64,000 nt of DNA from Rubrivivax sp. GTDB taxonomy: Bacteria; Pseudomonadota; Gammaproteobacteria; Burkholderiales; Burkholderiaceae_C. Shown here in pieces: positions 50,123 to 59,141 of the stretch. The stretch lies in assembly GCA_030653385.1 (NCBI GenBank), contig JAURZM010000047.1:1-64000 (forward strand), given 5' to 3'. The notes under the pieces were generated by a model, which did no database searches, was not told the origin of the DNA, and was given only the letters and a program-made list of their open reading frames with translations. The position numbers and the translations under genes were made by a program. How positions within the stretch are numbered: the stretch's first letter is position 1; each line of letters begins with the position of its first letter.

Positions 50123-51966
50123 GACACCACCCCCACACGTTGGCTCTGCGGTGTGCTGTCGCGGCACCGGGGCCCGGCCTGTGTCGTGATGAGCAGGAAT
50201 TTCTGCATGTCCCAGGCGCCCGTGGGGCAGCGTTCGGCGCACAGGCCGCAGTGCAGGCACACGTCTTCGTCCTTGACCATCACCCGCCGGGTTTTCAAGA
50301 GGGCGCTCACGTACAAGGCCTGCGCGGTGTTGGTGGCGGGTGCTTTCAGTCGCGTGCGCAAGTCGGCCTCTTCACCGTCGTCGGTGAAGGTGATGCTGTC
50401 CACCGGGCAGATGTCGACGCAGGCGTCGCATTCGATGCACAGCTTGTCGGCAAACACCGTCTGCACGTCGCAGTTCAGGCAGCGCTCGGCTTCCTTGAAA
50501 GCCGTCGCCAGGTCGAAGCCCAGTTCCACTTCCACCTTGATGCTGGCCAGTGCCTTCTCGGCCGCCGCCCAGGGCACCTTGTGACGCAGGTCGTTGCTGG
50601 GGGCGTTGGCGTAGCTCCACTCGTGGATGCCCATCTTCTGCGACACCAGATTCACGTGCGGCGGCGGCCGTTTCGTCACGGCCTCGCCGTGCAGGAAGCG
50701 GTCGATCGACACCGCGGCTTCGTGGCCGTGCGCCACGGCGGTGATGATGTTCTTGGGCCCGAAGGCCGCGTCGCCGCCAAAAAACACCTTGGGCACGGTG
50801 GACTGGAAGGTCTTGGCATCCAGCACCGGCAGGCCCCAGGGGTCGAACGTGATGCCACTGTCGCGTTCGATCCACGGGAAGGCGTTTTCCTGGCCCACGG
50901 CCAGCAGCACCTCGTCGCAGTCGATCAGCACCTCTTGATCTTCGGGTCGGCCGGTGGGCACCAGGCTGCGGCGGCCTTGTTCGTCGAACACCGCTTTCAC
51001 GATCTCGAACTGCATGCCCACCAGCCGCCCGTCTTCGTGCACGAAGGCCTTGGGCACGTGAAAGTTCAGGATCGGAATGCCTTCGTGCTGCGCGTCTTCT
51101 TTTTCCCAGGGCGAGGCCTTCATCTCGTCGAAGCCAGAACGCACCACCACCTTCACGCTGCTGGCGCCCAGGCGCCGCGCCGAACGGCAGCAGTCCATGG
51201 CCGTGTTGCCGCCGCCCAGCACCAGCACCCGCGGCTTGACGCGGGTGACGTGGCCGAAAGACACCGAAGCCAGCCAGTCGATGCCGATGTGGATGTCGGC
51301 CGAGGCTTCGGTGCGGCCCGGGATCGGCAGGTCGCGCCCGCGCGGCGCGCCGCAGCCCACGAAGATGGCGTCGTGGCCCTGCGCCATCAGCGCCTTCATC
51401 GAGTCGATGCGCTGGCCGGCGCGGAAGTCGACGCCCAGGCCCAGGATGTAACCCGTTTCTTCGTCGATCACCTGCTCGGGCAGGCGGAAGCGCGGGATCT
51501 GCGTGCGGATGAAACCACCGGCCTTGTTTTCGCCGTCGAACACCGTGACGGCATAACCCTGCAAAGCCAGGTCACGCGCCACCGCCAGCGAGGCCGGGCC
51601 GGCGCCGACGCAGGCCACGGTCTTGCCGTTTCTGGGCAGCGGTTGCGGAATCATCGCCCGCACCTCGCCGCTCTTGAAGTCGGCCGCCACGCGCTTCAGG
51701 CGGCAGATGGCCACCGGTTCGGGCTTAACGGCATTGGCCTCTTCGGCGCGGCCACGCCGGCAGGCGGGTTCGCAGGGCCGGTCGCAGGTTCGACCCAGCA
51801 CACCGGGGAACACATTGCTGACCCAGTTGACCATGTAGGCGTCGTCGAAACGCCCCTGGGCGATGAGCCGGATGTACTCCGGCACGGGGGTGTGGGCCGG
51901 ACAGGCCCACTGGCAGTCGACGACCTTGTGGAAGTAATCCGGGTCGTTCACTTCAGTCGCGCGCAC
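50119..51966 (-). CDS. FAD-dependent GltD-like oxidoreductase with C-terminal 4Fe-4S ferredoxin domain
   Basis: VACVGAGPASLAVARDLALQGYAVTVFDGENKAGGFIRTQIPRFRLP...CIECDACVDICPVDSITF...CLHCGLCAERCPTGAWDM. Confidence 0.94.
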   Translation of the reverse strand: MRATEVNDPDYFHKVVDCQWACPAHTPVPEYIRLIAQGRFDDAYMVNWVSNVFPGVLGRTCDRPCEPACRRGRAEEANAVKPEPVAICRLKRVAADFKSGEVRAMIPQPLPRNGKTVACVGAGPASLAVARDLALQGYAVTVFDGENKAGGFIRTQIPRFRLPEQVIDEETGYILGLGVDFRAGQRIDSMKALMAQGHDAIFVGCGAPRGRDLPIPGRTEASADIHIGIDWLASVSFGHVTRVKPRVLVLGGGNTAMDCCRSARRLGASSVKVVVRSGFDEMKASPWEKEDAQHEGIPILNFHVPKAFVHEDGRLVGMQFEIVKAVFDEQGRRSLVPTGRPEDQEVLIDCDEVLLAVGQENAFPWIERDSGITFDPWGLPVLDAKTFQSTVPKVFFGGDAAFGPKNIITAVAHGHEAAVSIDRFLHGEAVTKRPPPHVNLVSQKMGIHEWSYANAPSNDLRHKVPWAAAEKALASIKVEVELGFDLATAFKEAERCLNCDVQTVFADKLCIECDACVDICPVDSITFTDDGEEADLRTRLKAPATNTAQALYVSALLKTRRVMVKDEDVCLHCGLCAERCPTGAWDMQKFLLITTQAGPRCRDSTPQSQRVGVVS

Positions 51967-52080
51967 GTCTTGTCTCCTCGCAGCGCCTGGGCGGATCGAA
52001 AGATCGAGCCGCTGGCCCTGTCTCTTGGTGACGGAAGTCTACGCTCGCCACCTTGCACCCGGCACCCCCGGTCTGCCTGG

Positions 52081-52370
52081 GGTGGTGGGCTGTTCCGGCT
52101 GCTGACGCGGCCGGGGCTGATCCGCTACTTCCTGGAACGCACCCGGGGCAGCAAGGCCATCGACGAGCCGATGTGGGCCGACGCGGTGCAGGCCGTGCGG
52201 GCGCCCGGTGCGCGTCACGCGCCGCTGCACTTCCTGGGTGGCGGCCTTTTCAGTGCCGACGTGCTGAGCCTCGGTGAAGCGCTGCCGCAGCCGGTCTGGG
52301 CCTGCCACGGCGTGCGCGGCGACTTCATCGACTGCCGCGGCCGGGTTTTCCTGGAGGGCCCTCCTGGCTG
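52081..52370 (+). pseudogene. C-terminal remnant of an alpha/beta-hydrolase
   Basis: GLFRLLTRPGLIRYFLERTRGSKAIDEPMWADAVQAVRAPGARHAPLHFLGGGLFSADVLSLGEALPQPVWACHGVRGDFIDCRGRV; no N-terminal half. Confidence 0.6.
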
Positions 52371-52426
52371 CTTGAATGCCCTGTGCCGCGCCGGCGGGGC
52401 GGGGCGGGCATGGCACGATAGGGACC

Positions 52427-53071
52427 ATGACGATCCGCAAAACCGCCACCCCCGACCTGCTGGACGACCAGCTGCTGCGCCAGATTGCCAGCCGAGGTGG
52501 CATTCGCAACTTCGCGGCCAACACCGTGCTGGTGTCCGAAGAAGACCGCTCCGACGCCGTCTTCATCATCCTGAGCGGCCGTGTCAAGGCCTACGGCTCG
52601 GCTGAGGACGGCCGCGAGGTGGTCTACGGCACCCAAGGCGCGGGTGAGTACTTCGGCGAAATGACGCTCGACGGCGGCCCGCGTTCGGCCAGCGTGATGA
52701 CCCTGGAGCCCACCAGTTGCGCCGTGGTGTCCGGCGCCGACGTGCGCGAGTTCCTGTCGCAGAACCCCGACTTTGCGTTGCACGTCATCAAGAAACTCAT
52801 CCGGCTGGCGCGCGCCAGCACCGAACACGTCAAGAGCCTGGCGCTGGACGACGTGTACGGCCGGGTCACCAAGCTGCTGCGCTCACTGGCGCGTGAAGAA
52901 GACGGTGTGCTGATGGTGCCCGACAAGCTGACGCAGCAGGACATTGCCGAACGGGTGGGTTCGTCGCGCGAAATGGTCAGCCGGGTTTTCAAACCGCTGA
53001 GCGAAGGCGGGTATGTCGAAGTGCGTGGCGGGCGCATCGCGCTGTTGAAGAAGCTGCCGGCACGTTGGTAG
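52427..53071 (+). CDS. Crp/Fnr-family transcriptional regulator
   Basis: cNMP-binding domain (ILSGRVKAYGSAEDGREVVYGTQGAGEYFGEMTLDGGPRSASV) and HTH (LTQQDIAERVGSSREMVSRVFKPLSEGGYV). Confidence 0.95.
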   Translation: MTIRKTATPDLLDDQLLRQIASRGGIRNFAANTVLVSEEDRSDAVFIILSGRVKAYGSAEDGREVVYGTQGAGEYFGEMTLDGGPRSASVMTLEPTSCAVVSGADVREFLSQNPDFALHVIKKLIRLARASTEHVKSLALDDVYGRVTKLLRSLAREEDGVLMVPDKLTQQDIAERVGSSREMVSRVFKPLSEGGYVEVRGGRIALLKKLPARW

Positions 53072-53135
53072 CGCAGCGGCCTGCCGCCGCTTCAAGGCTT
53101 GGGGCTGGCACCGACACCGTGGATACTGCGGCCCG

Positions 53136-53891
53136 ATGTCGCAAACCCTGGCCAATCTGCTGTCCTTTCAGGCCGATCTGCTGAAGGCCACGGCCGAGGA
53201 CCCGCTTCTGCTGCTGGCCCTGGTGTCGGCGGCGCTGGCGGCGCTGCTGGTCATCGTCAGCGCCTTCGTCAAGACCATGATCCCGCTGCGCTGGCTGGCG
53301 GTGGGCAGCAACCTCGGCTTCATCGTCTACGGCCTGCTCTACCCCAGCGCCTTGCTGGTGCTGCTGCACACGGTGCTGTTGCCGGTGAACTTGTGGCGGG
53401 TGTGGCAGATGATGCAACTCACGCGCCGCGTGGCGGCTGCTTCGGTCGACCCGCAGCAGTTGCAGATGTGGTTGCGGCCCTATATGCGCAGCCGCCGCTT
53501 CAAGGCCGGCCACGTGCTGTTTGCCAGTGGCGACGAGGCCTCGCGCCTGTACTTCCTGGTTGAAGGCCAGGTCGAACTGCCCGAGGTGGGCCGGCGCCTG
53601 AGCGCCGGCCAGATGTTCGGCGAGATCGCTTTTTTTGCGCCCGACAGGCGCCGCAGCAGCAGCGCGCGCTGCGTCACCGCCTGCACCGTGATGTCGATCG
53701 ACGAAGACACCTTCAAGCAGCTGGTCTACCAGAACCCCGACTTCGGCCTGCAGGTGGTGCGCCTGATCGCGGGCCGGCTGACCGACGACATCCGCAGGCT
53801 GCAAGCGGCGAACGAACCCGTTCAGGAACCCGATCGGGAAGCCGGGCAGCAAGCCGGGCAGGAACCCGGGCCGCCCGGGCCACCGACCTGA
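53136..53891 (+). CDS. Membrane protein with C-terminal cyclic nucleotide-binding domain
   Basis: Multiple TM segments, then FKAGHVLFASGDEASRLYFLVEGQVELPEVGRRLSAGQMFGEIAFFAPDRRR. Confidence 0.88.
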   Translation: MSQTLANLLSFQADLLKATAEDPLLLLALVSAALAALLVIVSAFVKTMIPLRWLAVGSNLGFIVYGLLYPSALLVLLHTVLLPVNLWRVWQMMQLTRRVAAASVDPQQLQMWLRPYMRSRRFKAGHVLFASGDEASRLYFLVEGQVELPEVGRRLSAGQMFGEIAFFAPDRRRSSSARCVTACTVMSIDEDTFKQLVYQNPDFGLQVVRLIAGRLTDDIRRLQAANEPVQEPDREAGQQAGQEPGPPGPPT

Positions 53892-53955
53892 TTACACTGC
53901 GCCTTGCGCTTGCCGGGTGCCTTGCACCCTCCATTCCACCCAGCACAGATCACCC

Positions 53956-54378
53956 ATGAAAACCGTCCTCCTTGCCGCTGCCCTGATGTTGTCCACGTCC
54001 GCGTGGGCCGACGACGCCAAGACCCGTTTCATTGACCATTCCAACAGCACGCTCATCGACGAGGCCACGGCCAAGTCGGTGATGGACCAAAACATCCCGG
54101 CCCGTGTGTGGCGCATCCACCCCGCCAGCCGCTACACCTTCCTGAGCCAGGTCGAAGGTGGCATCACGCCGGACAAGACCTGTGTTGTGTCGGCACGGGT
54201 GATGGTGCTGCCGCTCACCGCCACCGTGCGGGCGGTGCTCTTCCGCCCGCTGCCGCAGCGCACCGCCACCAGTTTTGGCGCCGTGCCCAATGCGTCCACC
54301 GACCAGTGCAAGGCCTTTGCCAAGGAAAAGCTGAAAGAGGCCACCAACGCGGTGGTGTCCAGCATCGTCAAGACCTGA
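53956..54378 (+). CDS. Secreted protein of unknown function
   Basis: Signal peptide MKTVLLAAALMLSTSAWA-DDAK. Confidence 0.7.
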   Translation: MKTVLLAAALMLSTSAWADDAKTRFIDHSNSTLIDEATAKSVMDQNIPARVWRIHPASRYTFLSQVEGGITPDKTCVVSARVMVLPLTATVRAVLFRPLPQRTATSFGAVPNASTDQCKAFAKEKLKEATNAVVSSIVKT

Positions 54379-54412
54379 ACCGGCGCCGGCGCAAGGCCGG
54401 TGTTCAGCGGCC
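54375..54412. terminator. Candidate bidirectional hairpin between convergent genes
   Basis: ctgaaccggc-gccggcgcaag-gccggtgttcag stem with one bulge; no clear T-tract. Confidence 0.4.
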
Positions 54413-55411
54413 CGTGGCCGCCACCACGTAGAGCCCGCGTTCGGCGGCCATCAAGCGCACCAGGCCCAGCAGCGCGTCGATGCTGGGCGTGGACTGGCCC
54501 AGGTGCTGGCCCACTTCACGCACCGCGCCCACCAGGGCGTCGATTTCCAGCGGCCGGCCGGCCAGCAGGTCTTGCAACATGCTGGTCTTGAAGCTGCCCA
54601 GCTTGCGGGTCACGGCGTGGCGGGCTTCGGGGTCCTGTTCGATGGGAATGCCGAAGGCGCTTCCGATGTGCTGTGCTTCCAGCATCACCGCACTGCAAAA
54701 GCCGCGCACCAGCGGGTCGTCCAGGATGCGGTCGCAAGGCGCACCGGTCAGCGCCGACACCGGGTTCATGGTCATGTTGCCCCACAGCTTGAACCACACC
54801 TCGCGCTGGATGCGGTCCGACACCGTCACCGCCAGGCCGGCGCCTTGCAGCAGCGTGGCCACCTGTTGCAGCGCTGTGTCGGGTTCACCCACGGCGCGGC
54901 CGATGATGAAATTGTTGCCATTGACATGCCGCACGCGGCCCGGCGCCGGGCTGCTGGCACTGAGGTGCACCACACCCCCCAACACCTGAGCCGACGGGAT
55001 GTGTGCCCGCGCCGTGCCGCCCGGGTCCACGCTGTGCAGCGACAAACCGTGGCAGGCGCCCGGCAGACCGTCGAAAAACCACCAGGGCACACCGTTCATG
55101 GCCGTCAGCAGCTGTGTCTGCGGGCCCATCAACTGCCGCACGGCCGGCACCACGGCGCTCAAGGCGGGGCCCTTGACGGCCAGGATCACGAGGTCCTGCA
55201 CGCCCAGTTCGGTGGCATCGGCACTGGCGCGCACGGCCACCCGCTGCTCACCGTCGGCGGTTTCCAGCACCAGCCCGTTTTCGCGCACGGCGGTCAGGGT
55301 GGCGCCGCGTGCCAACGCAGACAGGGTCACCGTGCCGGCGGGCAGCCGCGTGCCCATCCACCCGGCCAGCAGGCCGCCGATGGCCCCCAGGCCGACGATG
55401 CAGACTTTCAT
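54404..55411 (-). CDS. 2-dehydropantoate 2-reductase (PanE-like)
   Basis: MKVCIVGLGAIGGLLAGWMGTRLP...WFKLWGNMTMNPVSALTGAPCDRILDDPLVR. Confidence 0.93.
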   Translation of the reverse strand: MKVCIVGLGAIGGLLAGWMGTRLPAGTVTLSALARGATLTAVRENGLVLETADGEQRVAVRASADATELGVQDLVILAVKGPALSAVVPAVRQLMGPQTQLLTAMNGVPWWFFDGLPGACHGLSLHSVDPGGTARAHIPSAQVLGGVVHLSASSPAPGRVRHVNGNNFIIGRAVGEPDTALQQVATLLQGAGLAVTVSDRIQREVWFKLWGNMTMNPVSALTGAPCDRILDDPLVRGFCSAVMLEAQHIGSAFGIPIEQDPEARHAVTRKLGSFKTSMLQDLLAGRPLEIDALVGAVREVGQHLGQSTPSIDALLGLVRLMAAERGLYVVAATGR

Positions 55412-55465
55412 CGGTGATGCTCCTGAATGCGGCGCGAAGGGTGCCAGGGCTGTTTGCGATGCCGC

Positions 55466-56401
55466 TCAGTTGATCGGCTGCGCCAGGTAGACCCCTTCAC
55501 GCCCGACGATGGCCTGGCGTGTAGGCATCAGCACCGTGCAGTCATGGCACAGCGCGCGGATTTCGGTGTCGCCGTCGGTGGCGATAAGTTCACCTTCGGC
55601 AAAGGTCTCGAAGCCGATCAGCGGCCGCACGAAGCGGAATTCGGGTGTCGTGACCATGCAGGTCTTCAGCAGGCCAAAACGGCGCTGCGGTGAGCCCGCC
55701 GCGGCCAGTGGCCGGTCGATGAGGCCGAAGTGTGCGATGAAGTCCAGCGCCACCTCGATGGCCAGCTGGCTGGTGGCCTTCAGGAAGTGCTGGCCACATT
55801 CGGCCACCAGGGCCACACCGCCGTGGTCGGCCTGGCCGTGGCGACCGTGCTGGATGAGCGGCGTGCCCGAGCCCAGCCCCTGCGGCATCACCAGGTGCAC
55901 GGCTGGCCGGCCGATGGCCAGCGCCGCGTCGCCATTGCGGCCGAACTGCGGGTAGACCCAGAAGGGCTGCACGGCCTGGCTGGTGGAGTGGATGTCCAGG
56001 ATGTGGTCGGCGGCGGCGACCACCGACCGCATCTCTCGAGCGCGTTCCAGTTCGGGGCTGTGTTCCGGCCCGTCCAGCCATTCGGCCGACCAGATGCGGT
56101 TCAGGTTGTGCACCAGCTGCCGGCTGTCGAACGGCCGGCTGGCGTCGAAACTTTCGTAGGCGGCCACGTTGGCAAAGCTGATGGTCAGCGTGCCGCTGTT
56201 GGGCCGCACGCCGCTGTCCAGCAGGTGCGTGGCGGCCGTCATGCCGCAAAACTCGTTGCCGTGTGTCAGCGCATTCACCAGCACGTGCGGGCCAGGCTTG
56301 CCCGACTCGAAGCGGTGCACGTAGTCGATGCCGACATTGCCCTGGCGGTAGGGCGCCAGGTCGCGGGGCAGAACTTCGAGGGCAGGTGTGTCGGCAATCA
56401 T
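55466..56401 (-). CDS. Succinylglutamate desuccinylase/aspartoacylase family protein
   Basis: HVLVNALTHGNEFCGMTAATHLLDSG...DHILDIHSTSQAVQPFWVYPQ. Confidence 0.9.
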   Translation of the reverse strand: MIADTPALEVLPRDLAPYRQGNVGIDYVHRFESGKPGPHVLVNALTHGNEFCGMTAATHLLDSGVRPNSGTLTISFANVAAYESFDASRPFDSRQLVHNLNRIWSAEWLDGPEHSPELERAREMRSVVAAADHILDIHSTSQAVQPFWVYPQFGRNGDAALAIGRPAVHLVMPQGLGSGTPLIQHGRHGQADHGGVALVAECGQHFLKATSQLAIEVALDFIAHFGLIDRPLAAAGSPQRRFGLLKTCMVTTPEFRFVRPLIGFETFAEGELIATDGDTEIRALCHDCTVLMPTRQAIVGREGVYLAQPIN

Positions 56402-56491
56402 CGGGGCTCCTGGTGAGCGGTGGATTGTCCACCGCAGCCCGCTTGACCCCTTGCCACTTCCTTGCCGCTTCCTTGCCGCTTCCTCGCCGCC

Positions 56492-56791
56492 TTACCCCGC
56501 GGTGTTGATCAGGCTGCCCAGCATGCGGTCTTGTGTCTTGAACACCGCCAGGCTGGCCAGGAAATGGTGTTTGGCCGACAGCAGGCCGACCATGTCTTCT
56601 GCCATCGCGCTGCCGGCTTGAGGCGCCTGCCCCAGCGACACGGTGACACCGCCCGTGGGCACGGCGGTGGCTTCGACCGTCTGGCGCCGGAACCCGGCCG
56701 TGCCCAGGTTGGCGATGTTGTGGCCGGCCGCGCCCAGGCGCGTTTGCGCCGACTGCAGGCCGGACAGGGCAATGGACATCGTGGAACTCAT
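56492..56791 (-). CDS. Flagellar basal-body rod-like small protein
   Basis: MSIALSGLQSAQTRLGAAGHNIANLGTAGFRRQTVEA resembles the N-terminus of flagellar rod/hook proteins. Confidence 0.75.
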   Translation of the reverse strand: MSSTMSIALSGLQSAQTRLGAAGHNIANLGTAGFRRQTVEATAVPTGGVTVSLGQAPQAGSAMAEDMVGLLSAKHHFLASLAVFKTQDRMLGSLINTAG

Positions 56792-56800
56792 GCCCGCAGT

Positions 56801-57022
56801 TTAGGCAGAGTGCGCCCGGCGCGGGTGTGGTGTATTGGGCAGTGGGGCCATCAGCGTCAGCACGGCTTCACGCGGGCCTTCCAGCCACTGAGAGAAGACG
56901 CCGCTGCCGAACACCAGCATGCCGGTGATGCCCAGTTCGGCACTGCAGCGCTGCGCCACGTTGACGATGTGCTGCACCGCGGCGGCGTCGGCACCGACGG
57001 TGGCGCGGCTGCAGTACACCAT
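56801..57022 (-). pseudogene. Truncated BLUF (blue-light sensor) domain
   Basis: MVYCSRATVGADAAAVQHIVNVAQRCSAELGITGMLVFGSGVFSQWLEGPREAVLTLMA matches the BLUF core (GITGxL..GVFxQWLEG), then ends early. Confidence 0.7.
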
Positions 57023-57098
57023 GTTGAACAGCGGCGGGGTGGGGGAGCCAAGGCCTGGCTCGTCACCGCACCGTGCGGCAGGCCCACCGGCCGTGGGC

Positions 57099-59141
57099 TC
57101 AGAACAGCGCCGTTACCCGCACCGTGCTGCCGCTGTTTTCGACCGTCACGTTGGCCGGGCCGGCGGCCACGCCGCTGCGTGCCAGGCGGATCATCTGTTC
57201 GTTGCTGGCCATGATTTCGGCCACGAAGCCGCGCACGCCACGGCCCTGTGCGTGCTGGGCCATGCGCAGCTGCAGCGCGCTGCCCAGGCCGCAGCCTTGC
57301 CAGTCGGGGTGCACCATGAAGGCGGTTTCGGCCAGGTTGGTGCCGGGGTCGATGAAATAGCAGCTCTGCGCGACGATCTGCGGATTCTCGCGGCTGCCGC
57401 TGACGGCGACGAAGGCCACCTCGTTTTCAAAGTTCAGGTTGCACAGGCGCTGCACGTCTCGGTTGGACAAGCCGCGAATCTTGCGGAAAAAACGTGTGTA
57501 GCGGTCGCGGTCGCTCAGGCGGTGGAAAAGGTCGCGGATGCCGTCGCCGTCGCCGCTGCTGGCCGGCCGCATCAGCACCGTCTGGCCCACGCGATTGCCC
57601 TTCAGCGTGAGCGTGAGTTCGTCTTCCACCGGGTAGGCGCGCATGTTCTTCAGCGTCTGTTCGGCGCCGATGTAACCCAGCGCCTGGGCCTGCGCAAACA
57701 GCTCGGCGCGGAAGTGGGGATGCGCCACGTCGATCAGCGCCAGCGCACGTTCGCGGATGCTTTTGCCAAAGAGGTAGGCGATGCCGAACTCGGTGATCAC
57801 GTAGTGCACGTCGGTGCGCGCCACGGTCACGCCTTCGGTGGGCAGCAACTGCGGGCGGATGCGCGACTCGGTGGGTTTGTCCGTGGTGCTGCCGTGGGCG
57901 ACGGTGTTGGTGCTGGCCAGGCAGATGATGGGCTTGCCACCGGGTGAACGCGAAGCGCCGCGCAGGAATTCACCCTGGGCGGCCAGGCCGGCGTAGAAGT
58001 CGCCACCAAACTGGTCGGCACAGACCTGGCCGGTCAGGTCAACCGCCCAGGCCTGAGTCACCGACACCATCTTGTGCTGACTGGCCAGTGTGGCGGGGTC
58101 GCACACCACTTCGATGGGCTGGAAGCTGAACAGCGGGTTGCGGTCGATCAGCTCGTACAGGCGCCGGCTGCCCATCGCAAAGCTGGTCACGATCTTGCCC
58201 GGCTGGTGGGTCTTGCGGCGCCCCGTCAGGATGCCGCGTTCCAGCAGCGGAATGATGGCGTCGGTGACCACGTCGCTGTGGATGCCGATGTCCTGCCGGT
58301 CCACCAGGTGCTTCAGCGCTTCGTTGGTGACACGCCCCAGGCCGATCTGCAGCGTGCTGCCGTCTTCGATGATGCCGCCGATGTAACGCGCGATCTGTTC
58401 CATGGCCTGTGCATCGGCCGGCGGGTGCTGGTATTCGATGACCGGCGTGTCCACCGGCACCAGCGCGTGGATCTGGTCGACGTGCAAGGTGCTGTCGCCC
58501 ATGCTGCGGGGCATGTGCGGGTTGACCTCGGCCACCACCAGACGGGCCTTGGCCACGGCGGCCGGGATCACGTCCACCGACACCCCCAGGCTGACGTAGC
58601 CGAATTCGTCGGGCAGCGAGACCTGGATGAAGGCCACGTCCACCGCGATGCGGCCGATGGCCATGAGCCCCGGCACGCGGGCAATCGACAGCGGCACGTA
58701 GTCGGCCAGGCCCTGCTTCACCGCGGCCCGGATGTCGTGGCCCACGAAAAAGCTGCGGTGGCGGTAGTTCGTGGTGGCCTGGCCCGCCATGTCGTGCGGC
58801 ACGGCGTGGTCGGTCAGGAAGTGCACCAGTTCGACGTCGGCGGGGCGCAGGTCCAGGCGCTCCAGCGCCGCCACCAGTGCACGGGGCGTGGCGCAGGCGG
58901 TGCCGACAAACACGTGGTCGCCGGGCTGCACACGGCCGGCGGCTTCGGCGGCGGTGCAGACCTTGGCGTGGTGGGCGCGCAGTTGGGGGTGCAGGTGGCC
59001 ATGGGGCTCGTCACCGATCGGCGCAGCCGATGCGGCCACGGTCGGGGCAGGGTCTGCAGCGGGCGTGGTCTGCCCTGCACCCAGCGCTGCCTTCACGCCG
59101 CCCGCCAGCTTCGACAGCCAGTTGCCGGATTCACTGCCCAT
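57099..59141 (-). CDS. Acetyl-CoA hydrolase/transferase with C-terminal GNAT domain
   Basis: GDHVFVGTACATPRALVAALERL...ITEFGIAYLFGKSIRERALALIDVAHPHFRAELF, then GNAT (FMVHPDWQGCGLGSALQLRMAQHAQGRGVRGFVAEIMASNEQMIRL). Confidence 0.93.
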   Translation of the reverse strand: MGSESGNWLSKLAGGVKAALGAGQTTPAADPAPTVAASAAPIGDEPHGHLHPQLRAHHAKVCTAAEAAGRVQPGDHVFVGTACATPRALVAALERLDLRPADVELVHFLTDHAVPHDMAGQATTNYRHRSFFVGHDIRAAVKQGLADYVPLSIARVPGLMAIGRIAVDVAFIQVSLPDEFGYVSLGVSVDVIPAAVAKARLVVAEVNPHMPRSMGDSTLHVDQIHALVPVDTPVIEYQHPPADAQAMEQIARYIGGIIEDGSTLQIGLGRVTNEALKHLVDRQDIGIHSDVVTDAIIPLLERGILTGRRKTHQPGKIVTSFAMGSRRLYELIDRNPLFSFQPIEVVCDPATLASQHKMVSVTQAWAVDLTGQVCADQFGGDFYAGLAAQGEFLRGASRSPGGKPIICLASTNTVAHGSTTDKPTESRIRPQLLPTEGVTVARTDVHYVITEFGIAYLFGKSIRERALALIDVAHPHFRAELFAQAQALGYIGAEQTLKNMRAYPVEDELTLTLKGNRVGQTVLMRPASSGDGDGIRDLFHRLSDRDRYTRFFRKIRGLSNRDVQRLCNLNFENEVAFVAVSGSRENPQIVAQSCYFIDPGTNLAETAFMVHPDWQGCGLGSALQLRMAQHAQGRGVRGFVAEIMASNEQMIRLARSGVAAGPANVTVENSGSTVRVTALF

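Noticed and set aside
50140-52605. 821-aa plus-strand ORF
   Set aside because: Mostly antisense to the GltD-like/ferredoxin gene; only the segment near 52081-52370 resembles a real protein (hydrolase remnant, reported separately).
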